Shown here in pieces: positions 49,030 to 58,019 of a DNA stretch of 64,000 bases (position 1 is the stretch's first letter; each line of letters opens with the position of its first letter). Source of the stretch: Rhodococcus opacus B4 (lineage in GTDB: Bacteria; Actinomycetota; Actinomycetes; Mycobacteriales; Mycobacteriaceae); the NCBI RefSeq assembly GCF_000010805.1, contig NC_012522.1, positions 5,952,001 through 6,016,000 on the forward strand, given 5' to 3'. Both the position numbers and the translations under genes were made by a program. The notes under the pieces were generated by a model. It saw only the letters and a program-made list of their open reading frames with translations, was not told the origin of the DNA and did not search any database.

Positions 49030-49913
49030 GAGTCCACAAACTCGCTGCACGTCTGCCTTCCGCGGTCGCGACAGTGCTTGCTTCAACGCCTCTTCGAGTA
49101 CGAAATCTGCTCTCTAATTCCGCCATCGTGGATGGCGCAGGCGTAGAGGCCGTGGTTTCAGTCACAACGCACGGACACCGCATACGGTCGGTATACCTCG
49201 CGCTCGAATCGATAGGCAGAGGAACCGTAAGGCCGGCCCGTTTCGTATTGTATCTCGATCAGGAATGGGCCAACCGCAAACTTCCTGCTTCAATAATGCG
49301 TTTACAGGCGAGAGGTCTGTCTGTTGAATTCTCGCCGGAACCGTACGGTCCGCACACAAAGTACTACCCCTACGTTTCGGGAATTCCCTCCCATACGGAT
49401 CCACTCATCACCGCAGACGACGACATAATTTACCCGAAGTGGTGGTTGGAGCGGCTGTATGGCGGTCACGTTCGACTGCCACATGCGATTATGGCTTACC
49501 GCGTTCACAAGGTGCGTATGACGGATGGCGCGATCGCGCCATATGTGTCCTGGAGGCCGGCATCCGACAGCGATTCGTCAGTTCTGAACTTTGCCACTGG
49601 CGTATCCGGCGTAGTGTACCCACCCCATTTTCTAGGTCGTCTAAAGGAAGCTGGGGATGGCTTTCTTGCCTGCTGCCCAAAAGCCGACGATATTTGGCTT
49701 CACCTCGTCGCACTCAGAACCGGTACCGAAGTTCGTCAACTCGATCATAAACCCAAGCATTTCAGGGTGATCCCACTGACGCAAAAGCTCGCACTTGCTC
49801 GAGGCAACACGGAATATAATGGGAATGATACGCAGATAAAGAAGTCTTACGGCGACTGCGACATAGATCTTCTCAGGCAATCCGCTACAAGATTCTCGAT
49901 CGAACGAAAGTGA
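49026..49913 (+). CDS. GT-A-like glycosyltransferase of an uncommon capsule family
   Basis: A 295-residue protein. VVSVTTHGHRIRSVYLALES opens a GT-A-like nucleotide-binding fold and ITADDDIIYPKWWLERLY supplies a DDD motif suited to metal/UDP-sugar binding. Later CCPKADDIWLHLVALRTGTE resembles the acceptor-side catalytic stretch (ADDIW) seen in capsule glycosyltransferases. It has a mildly hydrophobic N-terminus but no real membrane span. ATGA overlap upstream, GTGA overlap downstream. The exact family is uncertain; it is certainly part of repeat-unit synthesis by context. Confidence 0.68.
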   Translation: MRVHKLAARLPSAVATVLASTPLRVRNLLSNSAIVDGAGVEAVVSVTTHGHRIRSVYLALESIGRGTVRPARFVLYLDQEWANRKLPASIMRLQARGLSVEFSPEPYGPHTKYYPYVSGIPSHTDPLITADDDIIYPKWWLERLYGGHVRLPHAIMAYRVHKVRMTDGAIAPYVSWRPASDSDSSVLNFATGVSGVVYPPHFLGRLKEAGDGFLACCPKADDIWLHLVALRTGTEVRQLDHKPKHFRVIPLTQKLALARGNTEYNGNDTQIKKSYGDCDIDLLRQSATRFSIERK

Positions 49914-51196
49914 TCCAACTCGCCGCGTGGATCTTCGCATGCATGGGTTTCTCCGTGCTCACTTACAAGAAGCCCTTCTACTTCTTCGCAGCCGTAATCC
50001 TTTTACGGTTTGCGATTCCCTCGCCCGCGAGTGAGTTTATCGTCGGCAATTGGCAGGGTGCATGGAGTTTTCACCCGGCGAGTTGGCTCGTCGTGTCTGG
50101 CGCAGTGGTGCTACTTCCTGCACGGACGGATCTCGTCGCAAGAGACTTCCTTCGCGCACCGGGTCTTTACTACCTGTGCACTGCATTCATTGTCGTGTCG
50201 AGCATCACGACACTCGTAGGGCCTGGTGCGGAGGCGATGTTGCGCTACTGCAATGTAGCGATAGTTCCGATGCTGTTTTTCGTGATGATTCGAGTATTCT
50301 TATATGGCGAAAATGAACTTGTACGTAGATTGGCCTACCTAATCGTCCTTGTAATCACCATGCAAGCGGTCTTGGCACTCGCTCAGTGGTACTTGGATTC
50401 CGTACTTGTGTTCGAGCACTATCATCGATTTCAGAACTGGTGGCCGCGCTCTGGGGTTCTTGGTCGTTCTATCGGAACGTCTGACAGCCCACTTGATCTT
50501 GCCCTTATTCTTGCATGCGGTATTCCATTGTCTGCCGTCGTCAAGAGCGACTTCGTGGCGTACGCGATAGCCGTTATTGCAAGTGCGGGTATTATCGTTA
50601 GTGAGTCGCGTCAAGGGGTGATCTATGGGGCTCTTGCGCTTGTTTTCGTAGTTGGATACCGCTCCAAGAGCGTCGTCTCGGCCGCGATATCTTCCATCCT
50701 GATCATCCTTGTCTTTAGCGAGTTCGTTTTCGACCAGATTGGCGGCGGCCTCGCCGACAGGTTCTATTCAGACGATGGTGGATCTTCTCGTACGCGTGAG
50801 TTAGCGACAAATTTCTTCATCGACAATCTGCAAGACTATCTTGTCGCTGGGGGTGGTTATGGATATAGCTTTAGCTTGCGAGGTTCCCTCTTAAGCTCAT
50901 CTCTAGAAAATGGCTACGCAATCTTCGTGTTTGACTTTGGATTGCCGGCGGTGGTGTTGTTGTTGCTAATTCAAATCGCAGCCTTGTTCGTTCGGCGCGC
51001 GGATGCCGCTCCGTACAGGTTCGCTGCTGTCCTTGGCGTAATTATGTGCTTTGGTTATAGTTCGTTCGCTACGCAGAGCGTAGCGGGGTTGCTCCTTTGG
51101 ACTCTCATTGGTTTAGTCAGTTGCTTTCCCAAGGTCGAATCTTTGGGTTATGTAAATCGAAGAGGCCGAGTATTTGGTACGGATAGTGTGGGGTAA
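49910..51196 (+). CDS. Wzy-like O-antigen polymerase, locus B
   Basis: A 428-residue membrane protein with ten or more hydrophobic segments, a conserved-type SESRQGVIYGALALVFVVGY stretch and a long outside loop (about residues 285-330, SDDGGSSRTRELATNFFIDN) as in Wzy/O-antigen ligase proteins. It is unrelated by eye to the locus A polymerase beyond general topology. The GTG start overlaps the preceding stop. Composition is AT-rich (line 50881-50940 has 26 G/C in 60), supporting acquisition with its neighbours. Confidence 0.75.
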   Translation: MIQLAAWIFACMGFSVLTYKKPFYFFAAVILLRFAIPSPASEFIVGNWQGAWSFHPASWLVVSGAVVLLPARTDLVARDFLRAPGLYYLCTAFIVVSSITTLVGPGAEAMLRYCNVAIVPMLFFVMIRVFLYGENELVRRLAYLIVLVITMQAVLALAQWYLDSVLVFEHYHRFQNWWPRSGVLGRSIGTSDSPLDLALILACGIPLSAVVKSDFVAYAIAVIASAGIIVSESRQGVIYGALALVFVVGYRSKSVVSAAISSILIILVFSEFVFDQIGGGLADRFYSDDGGSSRTRELATNFFIDNLQDYLVAGGGYGYSFSLRGSLLSSSLENGYAIFVFDFGLPAVVLLLLIQIAALFVRRADAAPYRFAAVLGVIMCFGYSSFATQSVAGLLLWTLIGLVSCFPKVESLGYVNRRGRVFGTDSVG

Positions 51197-51200
51197 GGTA

Positions 51201-52505
51201 GTGAAGAACTCGTCCCGTATGTGGCCAAGTTTCGCCTCAAATGGCTTCGGAAATCTCGCGCCACCCTTCTTTATGTTGTTTGTTAGCGTGCTGCTCGCGC
51301 GAGAATTGGGTGTGGACGGCCGCGGCGAAGTTGGTGCTGCCGTTGCACCCTATCTTTTGGCCACGTCGATCGCGGCGTTTGGGGTTCCAGATGCCGTAAC
51401 GTACTTTGTGGCGCGGCATGGTGGAGTAACTAGACAACTTGCCCGCTTCGCCACCGCTATTATGGCGGGAGGCGGCGCAGCGGTCGCTGTCGCATTCTTT
51501 TGTCTTCGTGGCGTTCTTTCGGGCGGGTTGCCGTCTGTTGCAACCGGGATGGCGTGGGCGTCGCTCGCAATCGTTCCAGTTCTCTTCGTCGGACTAGTTC
51601 GTGGTGTTGCGGCCGGTCTAGGGCTTTGGAGGCTTGTCGCTACTGAGAAATTTGTGGGCGCGGCAAGTCGGCTTATTGCAATTCTCATATTGCAATTGAT
51701 GAATGAACTTAATTCGGTGAATGCTGCAATCGCGATTGCATTCGGCCCTGCGGTGGGCTTGGTCGTGTACCTTGGCTTGCCGTACTCTTCATCCGTTTGC
51801 GATATCGGACCACGTCATCGCTATAGTGTATACGGCAAGTACTCGATGAAAATCTGGATTGGATCGATTGCTGGCATACTGTTAATGCGCATTGATCAGG
51901 TTCTTATTGTTCCCCTATCGGATGTCTTTGAACTCGGGCTCTATATAGTTGCAGTAAATGTCGGTGAAGTCATACTGGTCGTCAGTAACACAGTCAGGGA
52001 AGTGATATTCTCTGCTGACGCGCAAAAATCAGACGATAAACGTCTTGCCCGAGCCGCGCGTTTGACTGCGCTTGCTAGCGGTATTCTCGTTTTGCTGATT
52101 TCAGTTAGTGCGCCTATTTGGTTTCCTACCGTTTTTGGAGAGGAGTTTCGCGACGCTACTCCGCTCGCCGTTGTGATGCTCATCGCTGTCCTTCTAGGTG
52201 TTCCTGGTTCGATTGCGGGAGCAGGCTTGAGTGCGCGCGGAAAGCCTGAGTTGCGCAGCATCGCCTTAGTTATCGCGTGTGTCCTTAATGTCGCTCTGTT
52301 GTTGGTCCTCGTTCCCCCATGGGGGGCCTGGGGTGCTGTTCTAGCCACGCTTCTTGGAAATCTCTTGTCGAGCAACCTTAATGTCGTTTTCATGAAGCGC
52401 AATTTTGGTCACCGTTTCCGGGATTATTACGGGATTCGGTATACCGATTTTTCCGCTCTTAACCTGCGTGCAATTAGCGCTCGGGAGGTCTCTAGTGAGC
52501 GTTGA
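51201..52505 (+). CDS. Wzx-type flippase, locus B
   Basis: About 434 residues with twelve or more membrane segments. The first helix region (FGNLAPPFFMLFVSVLLARE) and LGVDGRGEVGAAVAPYLLAT are typical of Wzx/polysaccharide transporter proteins. It would translocate the lipid-linked unit for the polymerase just upstream. Start is uncertain: GTG 51201 is preceded by GGGGTAAGG; GTG 51186 or TTG 51174 would overlap the polymerase gene. It ends in an overlap with the acyltransferase gene. Confidence 0.8.
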   Translation: MKNSSRMWPSFASNGFGNLAPPFFMLFVSVLLARELGVDGRGEVGAAVAPYLLATSIAAFGVPDAVTYFVARHGGVTRQLARFATAIMAGGGAAVAVAFFCLRGVLSGGLPSVATGMAWASLAIVPVLFVGLVRGVAAGLGLWRLVATEKFVGAASRLIAILILQLMNELNSVNAAIAIAFGPAVGLVVYLGLPYSSSVCDIGPRHRYSVYGKYSMKIWIGSIAGILLMRIDQVLIVPLSDVFELGLYIVAVNVGEVILVVSNTVREVIFSADAQKSDDKRLARAARLTALASGILVLLISVSAPIWFPTVFGEEFRDATPLAVVMLIAVLLGVPGSIAGAGLSARGKPELRSIALVIACVLNVALLLVLVPPWGAWGAVLATLLGNLLSSNLNVVFMKRNFGHRFRDYYGIRYTDFSALNLRAISAREVSSER

Positions 52506-53472
52506 AGTTGGCTCTCAGCAAACTACCTCGCTGCGGCGTCTAGATTTAGATATTATCCGTGTAATAGGAGTGATCGCGGTAGTCGCCGGCCATGCTTGGG
52601 ATAGCGAATGGATTCATCGCTTGCTATACCCGTGGCACGTTCCCGTTTTCTTTATTCTCGCGGGGTATTTATGGCGGGATAATCGTGCGCTAAGCGATGA
52701 GGTGGCGCGTCGATTTAGAACGTTGGCGGTTCCCTATAGTTTCTGGATCGCGGTCTTGCTCTGCCTTCTCGTCGTGTTTCGCAAATTGAATGGCACTTTG
52801 GACGTGCGCGAAGTGATGAAGACTCTTTATGGTGGAGTGGCGGCAACCGCCCCATTCTCAGCATTCTGGTTCGTGAGTGCCCTGTTTGTAGGGTCGGTGT
52901 TTTTTCGGTTGCTCTCGGAGTTGAAGGCAGGATTCTTTACTGCAATCGTACTGGCACTTCTGGTTACGTCGTCTCTAGCCGGTGAGCAGGTCGCGCGTCT
53001 ACCGTTGTCGATCGGTTCAGGTGCGTTGTGTGTTTTGTTCCTGGTAGTTGGTCGTTTCATTCGCCGCGCTTCGATGCTGACGAAGCCGCACCCTCTCTTT
53101 GTTTCATTCTTAGCGGTATTCCTATTTGCAGTGTTCGCGTCCGGGCTACTTCCGTCTCTGGACTTGAAACGCGGAGACTACGGATTTCCTGTGCTTGGCA
53201 TTGTTGCTGCCGCTATGGCTTTCGTGGTTCTTTTGGGCGTGAGTGGAGCGCTGTCGAGCTTAATTGGCCGAGAGGGTGGCTTCCAGAGTTGGATAACACG
53301 ACTGGCGTCGTGTTCGCTGGGAGTTGTGTTGATCCACGCATTCCCGATTATGGTTCTACGCGGCTTGGCGCCGACATGGTGCATATTCTTGTCGAGTCTG
53401 ATCGTGAGCTGGTTAATATCGGTAGCTTTTCTTCGGTTCAAAGTAGGAAGAGCTGTTCTCGGAGTCGGGTAA
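52495..53472 (+). CDS. Acyltransferase 3 family membrane protein
   Basis: A 325-residue membrane protein with about ten hydrophobic helices. LRRLDLDIIRVIGVIAVVAG followed by HAWDSEWIHR, then WHVPVFFILAGYLW, match the acyltransferase 3 (OafA/WecH) N-terminal region with the conserved R-x10-H spacing. Such proteins O-acetylate or succinylate surface sugars across the membrane. GTG 52495 has GGGAGG six bases upstream and lies inside the end of the flippase gene; the longer frame from 52405 is a shadow. With the acetyltransferase at 44216 it suggests an acyl-decorated polymer. Confidence 0.8.
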   Translation: MSVEVGSQQTTSLRRLDLDIIRVIGVIAVVAGHAWDSEWIHRLLYPWHVPVFFILAGYLWRDNRALSDEVARRFRTLAVPYSFWIAVLLCLLVVFRKLNGTLDVREVMKTLYGGVAATAPFSAFWFVSALFVGSVFFRLLSELKAGFFTAIVLALLVTSSLAGEQVARLPLSIGSGALCVLFLVVGRFIRRASMLTKPHPLFVSFLAVFLFAVFASGLLPSLDLKRGDYGFPVLGIVAAAMAFVVLLGVSGALSSLIGREGGFQSWITRLASCSLGVVLIHAFPIMVLRGLAPTWCIFLSSLIVSWLISVAFLRFKVGRAVLGVG

Positions 53473-53516
53473 TTATCCATATTTCGTAAATTTTCTCGGA
53501 TAGATCGGTGGTTGTA

Positions 53517-54842
53517 ATGACGATGCGGATAGCGGTGTTCGGTACTGGGTACCTCGGTGCTACCCATGCCGCATGCATGGCTGAACTGGGTCATGAAGTG
53601 CTCGGCGTCGATGTCGACGCGGCAAAGCTCGCCAAACTCGAGGCCGGCGAGGTGCCCTTCTACGAACCGGGACTCGAAGAAGTCCTGCGGCGGAACATTG
53701 CCGCGGGGCGCCTTCGCTTCACCTCCTCCTACGAGGAAGCGGCAGAGTTTGCCGACATACATTTCCTCGGTGTCGGAACCCCACAGAAGAAGGGGGAGTT
53801 CGCCGCCGACCTTAAGTTTGTCGATGCCGTCGTCGAGACCCTGGCACCTCTTCTTACCGGGCCGGCGGTGATATTCGGTAAGTCGACAGTCCCCGTCGGT
53901 ACGGCCGAACGGTTGGGTGGGCGCGCTCGCGAACTGGCGCCAGCCGGAGATGCCGTCGAGGTGGCGTGGAATCCCGAGTTCCTGCGTGAAGGCTTCGCCG
54001 TCCGAGATACGTTGCACCCGGACCGTCTCGTCCTCGGAGTAGATCGCAATCGACCCGGCCGAGCGGAGGCGGTCGCACGCGAGGTGTACGCGCAGCTTCT
54101 GGACGAGGGCATCCCGTTCCTGGTATCGGATCTTGCGACCGCCGAACTGGTGAAGGCCTCAGCGAATGCGTTTCTGGCTACCAAGATCTCGTTCATCAAC
54201 GCGATCGCGGAAGTGTGTGAAGCATCCGGTGCCGACGTCACTGTGCTGGCCGACGCAATCGGCCACGACGCTCGCATCGGCCGGCGCTTCCTCAATGCCG
54301 GACTTGGCTTCGGTGGCGGCTGCCTACCGAAGGACATCAGGGCGTTCATGGCGCGGGCGGGTGAGTTGGGGGCAGACCAGGCCCTCACCTTCCTGCGTGA
54401 AGTCGACAACATCAACATGCGTCGTCGAACCCGCATGGTCGAACTCGCGCGCGAAGCATGCGGTTCACTCTTGGGCGCGAGGGTCGCGGTGTTGGGTGCG
54501 GCATTCAAACCTGACTCCGACGATGTGCGTGATTCCCCGGCCCTGAACGTCGCCGGCCAGATTCAGCTGCAGGGCGCCGCGGTCAACGTGTACGACCCCA
54601 AAGCAATGGATAACTCGCGGGCGCTGTTCCCGACACTCGGATACTCGGACACCGCGTTGGACGCATGCGAAGGGGCGGACGTCGTCCTGGTGCTGACCGA
54701 ATGGCCTGAGTTCCAGAAGCTTCAGCCCGCAGATCTGGATGCCGTGGTGCGCAAGAAGGTCCTCATAGATGGGCGTAACTGCCTTGATCCGCAACAATGG
54801 CGCGTTGCCGGCTGGACCTACAGAGGTCTTGGAAGGCCGTAG
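53517..54842 (+). CDS. UDP-glucose 6-dehydrogenase
   Basis: A 441-residue enzyme of the UDP-glucose/GDP-mannose dehydrogenase family. The NAD site is MRIAVFGTGYLGATHAACMA, then GVGTPQKKGEFAADL, the substrate-binding AELVKASANAFLATKISFIN and the catalytic cysteine 269 in GFGGGCLPKDIRAF. It oxidises UDP-glucose twice to UDP-glucuronate, so the locus B polymer probably contains glucuronic acid or a derivative. ATG 53517 (with ATG 53523 as alternative) follows a weak GGTGG. Base composition returns to the GC-rich genome norm here, marking the right border of the AT-rich cassette. Confidence 0.9.
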   Translation: MTMRIAVFGTGYLGATHAACMAELGHEVLGVDVDAAKLAKLEAGEVPFYEPGLEEVLRRNIAAGRLRFTSSYEEAAEFADIHFLGVGTPQKKGEFAADLKFVDAVVETLAPLLTGPAVIFGKSTVPVGTAERLGGRARELAPAGDAVEVAWNPEFLREGFAVRDTLHPDRLVLGVDRNRPGRAEAVAREVYAQLLDEGIPFLVSDLATAELVKASANAFLATKISFINAIAEVCEASGADVTVLADAIGHDARIGRRFLNAGLGFGGGCLPKDIRAFMARAGELGADQALTFLREVDNINMRRRTRMVELAREACGSLLGARVAVLGAAFKPDSDDVRDSPALNVAGQIQLQGAAVNVYDPKAMDNSRALFPTLGYSDTALDACEGADVVLVLTEWPEFQKLQPADLDAVVRKKVLIDGRNCLDPQQWRVAGWTYRGLGRP

Positions 54843-54887
54843 CCGGACTTCGGGGAAGCTCGCAGGATTCCATCTACTCTGGGACCG

Positions 54888-55445
54888 GTGCGGCGACTAG
54901 CGATCCTTGCAGTGAGTGCTCTTGGGGCTGCGGCTGTTGGCGTGGCCGGCCTGGGTGGGGTCGGCTACTTCCTCTACTCCAAGTCGCATGTCGATCCGAT
55001 GAGGCCTGTCGATGCGATCATCGTGCTCGGCGGGGATCGCGACGGTCGCGAAGAGTACGGCATCGAACTTGCGCGGGAGGGCTTCTCGACGAACGTTGTG
55101 CTGTCGCATCCCTACTGGAAGGGCGACCGCAAGATGGCCGAGTTCTGTGCCATCCAGGATCAGCGCTTCACCGTCACCTGCGTCCCGCCGCAACCGCGTA
55201 CGACGCGCGGCGAGGCCCTGTTCACGCGGGACCTCGCCGCGCAGCACGGGTGGACCAGCGTCCTGGTGATCAGCTGGCGGTACCACTTGCCGCGTGCGCG
55301 GTACATCTTCTCCCAGTGCTTCGAAGGCGAGATCGTGATGCGGCCGGTCCCGCGGGACTACGACTTCAGCGTCGCCCACTGGGAGTACATCTACCTCTAT
55401 CAGACGGTCGCGTTCGTCAAGGCGTTCTTTCAAGGGCGTTTCTGA
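54888..55445 (+). CDS. YdcF/DUF218 family protein
   Basis: A 185-residue protein with an N-terminal membrane anchor (AILAVSALGAAAVGVAGLGG) and a DUF218 domain: VDAIIVLGGDRDGREEYGIE, then the conserved TRGEALFTRDLAAQ and VISWRYHLPRARYIF. YdcF-like proteins are implicated in envelope functions; the SanA/ElyC relatives affect cell-wall or cyclic polysaccharide metabolism, but no reaction is established. The start is GTG 54888. It follows UDP-glucose dehydrogenase by 45 bases and may be the last gene of locus B. Confidence 0.78.
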   Translation: MRRLAILAVSALGAAAVGVAGLGGVGYFLYSKSHVDPMRPVDAIIVLGGDRDGREEYGIELAREGFSTNVVLSHPYWKGDRKMAEFCAIQDQRFTVTCVPPQPRTTRGEALFTRDLAAQHGWTSVLVISWRYHLPRARYIFSQCFEGEIVMRPVPRDYDFSVAHWEYIYLYQTVAFVKAFFQGRF

Positions 55446-55480
55446 CTTCGCGCCACCTGTAGCGGGGGGCACGAGCCGAC

Positions 55481-55720
55481 CTACTCCACCTTCCGAACGT
55501 CGAGTGCGCGGTAGTGGTAGCCGTCCTGTGTTCCGCCGACCATGGTCTCGGGCTCGAACGTCACCTCGTGTCCCGGCGTCAATGAGCGATAGCCCGGCCC
55601 CTCGACGAGGCTGAAGTGCGACCACGCACCTCCGGGGGTTGCGTCGGAATCGATCACGCCCCAACCCTCTTCGTCAATGCAGGTGCGCACGATTCCCGTG
55701 GTCCGGTCGGCGTGGATCCG
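55481..55720. repeat. Direct repeat encoding the cold-shock-like C-terminal domain, copy 1
   Basis: These 240 bases encode the last 79 residues and stop of the two-domain protein and are closely similar to 58020-58259 in the same orientation, for example CGGTAGTGGTAGCCGTCCTG in both. The copies bracket the HNH gene and the LuxR remnant, marking the limits of a past rearrangement. Confidence 0.7.
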
Positions 55721-56059
55721 AGGCGGCACGGGAGGGAAGTCCGCCTCGGTGAGCTCTCGCGCCGTGCAGTCGGGAGCGATCGCCCACAATCGGGACGAGA
55801 ATGGGCTCTCTGACGCCGGCGCGACGTATGGTTCGCTGCCCGCCGGCCACGCGCGAATCGTGTAGAAGCTGCACCCGTGGATGGGGCTATCGAGTGCGTC
55901 CCACTCGAACTCCACCTGCTGGCCCTCGCGAAGCGCGGGGAAGCCCTCAACCGCCACGCTGTGGAACAACGTCCAACATCCACCCGGCGTCTCGTCGGAA
56001 TCGATGACGCCCCACATCGCCTCGATGCTCCAGCTGCGCACGACGCCAATAGTTGCCAT
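55481..56059 (-). CDS. Protein with two cold-shock-like domains
   Basis: A 192-residue protein built of two related cold-shock/OB-type domains, about residues 1-70 (GVVRSWSIEAMWGVIDSDET) and 115-192 (GIVRTCIDEEGWGVIDSDAT), joined by a 45-residue linker. Each has the G-x-V-x-x-W...G-x-G-VI-x-S layout of cold-shock domains, but with 'TPGG.W' where classical CSPs have the FVH RNA-binding strand, so nucleic-acid binding is likely but unproven. The last 79 residues match the C-terminus of the LuxR regulator at 58020 in 60 positions by my count. It is convergent with the YdcF-like gene and divergent from the HNH gene. Confidence 0.7.
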   Translation of the reverse strand: MATIGVVRSWSIEAMWGVIDSDETPGGCWTLFHSVAVEGFPALREGQQVEFEWDALDSPIHGCSFYTIRAWPAGSEPYVAPASESPFSSRLWAIAPDCTARELTEADFPPVPPRIHADRTTGIVRTCIDEEGWGVIDSDATPGGAWSHFSLVEGPGYRSLTPGHEVTFEPETMVGGTQDGYHYRALDVRKVE

Positions 56060-56146
56060 GACGTCATTGTCGCGTGGTGCGCATTCGGTCGGGGCAGATC
56101 TATATTCGCCGTTGACTCGAACGGATGTTCGATTTAGGATTGGAAC

Positions 56147-57466
56147 ATGGGGATCGGGGAGGATATCCAGGGGGCGTTGTCAGACGAAATTCTGACAACC
56201 GCGATCGGTGACGCGTGGCGTCTGGCCGAGGTCGAACTGCTCGACTCGGTTGTACGTATTTCGGACGAGATTCAGAAACTCGAGGCCCTGCGCGTCAAGC
56301 TGGTCGGTGCGGTCGACCACCGCTGCACGGTCGATGTGCTGGGATTCCCGAACGTCAAGATGTGGCTCGCCTCCAAGACGCTGCTCGAGGTGGGTGCGGC
56401 GGGGCGAATCGTGATGCTGGGCCGAGGTTTGCGACGCCAACCGGAGATCGCGGACGAGTTCTATGCCACGAACATTTCGGCGGAGCACGCTGCGCTGGTC
56501 ATGAAGTTCTGTGAGCGGCCACCGAAAGGCATGCCGGTCGAGGCGCTGGATGACTGCCGAAATGCGCTGCTGCTCGCAGCATCCGGTCCCACGGCCAACA
56601 CGGACGCGGTGCGCGCCGTCATCGCCAGGCTGGAACGCATCTTCGAATCCGACGATCCGCCGCCCAGCGAAGACGCCGAACTCAACGAATTCCACGCCTG
56701 CAAAACGCTCAACGGACGCATGGCCGTCAAAGGCGACCTCGACGCCGTCACCGGCGAAATGCTGCTCTCCGCACTCTCCGGACTGTCCAAGCCCCAACCC
56801 GCGCAGGACGGAACCAAAGACACCCGCGCCCCCGGACAACGACGCGCCGACGGGTTCACCGAACTGCTGCGCCGCTACCTCAACTCCGGCATCGCCGGCG
56901 AAGAAGGCGGAGAACGGCCACACGTCTCACTCCACGTCAACGCGCGAGACCTGGCCGACTACACCGAGAGGGCTACACGAGAACAGCAGGAAGCTGCCAC
57001 CTCGTCCGACCGCACACTCTTCGACGTCGACGGAGTGGCCTGGACCGAGTGGATGGGGCCGCTGAGTATCAAGACAGCCCGGCTCCTCAGCTGCGACTCG
57101 ATCTACACACCAATCGTTCTCGACGACAACGAGGCACCGCTCGACCTCGGCAGGGCAACCCGAACCGTCACGAAACGACAGCGTAAAGCGTTGGTGGCGA
57201 GAGACCGTGGATGCGCCTTCCCCGGGTGTGGTGCGCCGCCATCGTGGTGCGAAGGCCACCACATCATCCACTTCATCGACGGTGGGCCATCCAACATGGA
57301 TAATCTAGTGCTGCTCTGCCGATTCCACCACCGACTGCTCCACCACAGCGAGTGGGAAATCGAAATGGGAACCGACGGGCACCCCAAGTTCATCCCGCCG
57401 CGGCAAGTGGACTGGGAACGAAAGCCGATGCCGGCGCACAGCCGGTCACGGCCCCACGCCTCCTGA
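56147..57466 (+). CDS. DUF222 / HNH endonuclease domain protein (13E12 repeat family)
   Basis: A 439-residue protein with an N-terminal helical DUF222 domain (about 20-330) and a C-terminal HNH nuclease motif. That motif is RDRGCAFPGCGAPPSWCEGH, the H of HIIHFIDGG, the N of MDNLVLLCRFHH and two zinc C-x2-C/H pairs, all intact. The family is abundant and repetitive in mycolic-acid actinobacteria (the REP13E12 proteins of Mycobacterium tuberculosis) and is suspected to be mobile. AGGATTGGAAC precedes the ATG. It sits between a cold-shock-like gene and LuxR sequences that share repeats, consistent with a role as, or a passenger in, an inserted segment. It ends before a strong hairpin. Confidence 0.87.
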   Translation: MGIGEDIQGALSDEILTTAIGDAWRLAEVELLDSVVRISDEIQKLEALRVKLVGAVDHRCTVDVLGFPNVKMWLASKTLLEVGAAGRIVMLGRGLRRQPEIADEFYATNISAEHAALVMKFCERPPKGMPVEALDDCRNALLLAASGPTANTDAVRAVIARLERIFESDDPPPSEDAELNEFHACKTLNGRMAVKGDLDAVTGEMLLSALSGLSKPQPAQDGTKDTRAPGQRRADGFTELLRRYLNSGIAGEEGGERPHVSLHVNARDLADYTERATREQQEAATSSDRTLFDVDGVAWTEWMGPLSIKTARLLSCDSIYTPIVLDDNEAPLDLGRATRTVTKRQRKALVARDRGCAFPGCGAPPSWCEGHHIIHFIDGGPSNMDNLVLLCRFHHRLLHHSEWEIEMGTDGHPKFIPPRQVDWERKPMPAHSRSRPHAS

Positions 57467-57483
57467 CCAGGGCGCCACACACA

Positions 57484-57523
57484 GCCGACTCGGCAACAGG
57501 ACAACTCCTGCTGCCGAGCCGGC
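57484..57523 (+). terminator. Terminator hairpin after the HNH gene
   Basis: Long inverted repeat. GCCG-A-CTCGGCA-AC-AGGA (57484-57501) pairs with TCCT-GC-TGCCGAG-C-CGGC (57506-57523) around the 4-base loop CAAC, with only two mismatches, 18 bases after the stop codon. It has no U-run, as usual in high-GC genomes. Confidence 0.75.
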
Positions 57524-57604
57524 ATGCCGTCGTGCCCGGAGCCGGGGCGCGACCTCACCACACCGTCGCCCCCAACGACCCCGCACACCTATCGCAGTCG
57601 GCAA

Positions 57605-57900
57605 TAACCAACTTCAAGCACGCACGGTAGAGATAGCCCACCGTCCGCACCGACACGACCAACCCATCACCCCTTCCGCCGATTCGACAAACCAGCCGCA
57701 ACCATCGACCCCCACCTCCAGCTCACGGCCCGTCAGGGGAGTGGAGCCTCCACCAAAGCAGGAGCCCGACAAGTGGTTGCGGCATCCCGGCAGGCTTCCG
57801 CGGCTGCAGCGCATTCGATCGCGCGCCGCCTGTCACCGGCACGCGAACAGGCGATCACTGCCGCAGCGTTGGGCGTCCATGGCCTCCGGCAGAGTGACTG
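57605..57900 (-). pseudogene. Decayed copy of the LuxR regulator helix-turn-helix region
   Basis: The bases align with 58298-58607 of the intact LuxR gene on the same strand: shared strings include GCACGCACGGTAGA, CACCGTCCGCACCGA, CAGCCGC.ACCATCGACCCC and CATTCGATCG-like blocks, and the left edge shares ACTTCAAGCACGCACGG with GAGCTTCATGCACGCACGG. Small insertions and deletions break the frame, so no protein is made. It covers the helix-turn-helix and part of the preceding helical region, and lacks the cold-shock-like tail. It represents a tandem partial duplicate downstream of the intact gene. Confidence 0.7.
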
Positions 57901-58019
57901 CAACATCGCGCACAGGGAGTTTCGTTACGGCGGCCAAGCGGCGGGGATCGTCGAAGGCATACCTCCCGGGGCGATGCTGAGTTCTCGGTACGCGCAATGA
58001 CAGCAAGCTGAACGCTGCT

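Noticed and set aside
49901..53480. Insertion sequence inside the AT-rich cassette
   Set aside because: All frames are accounted for by overlapping polysaccharide genes; no transposase motif or terminal inverted repeats were seen.
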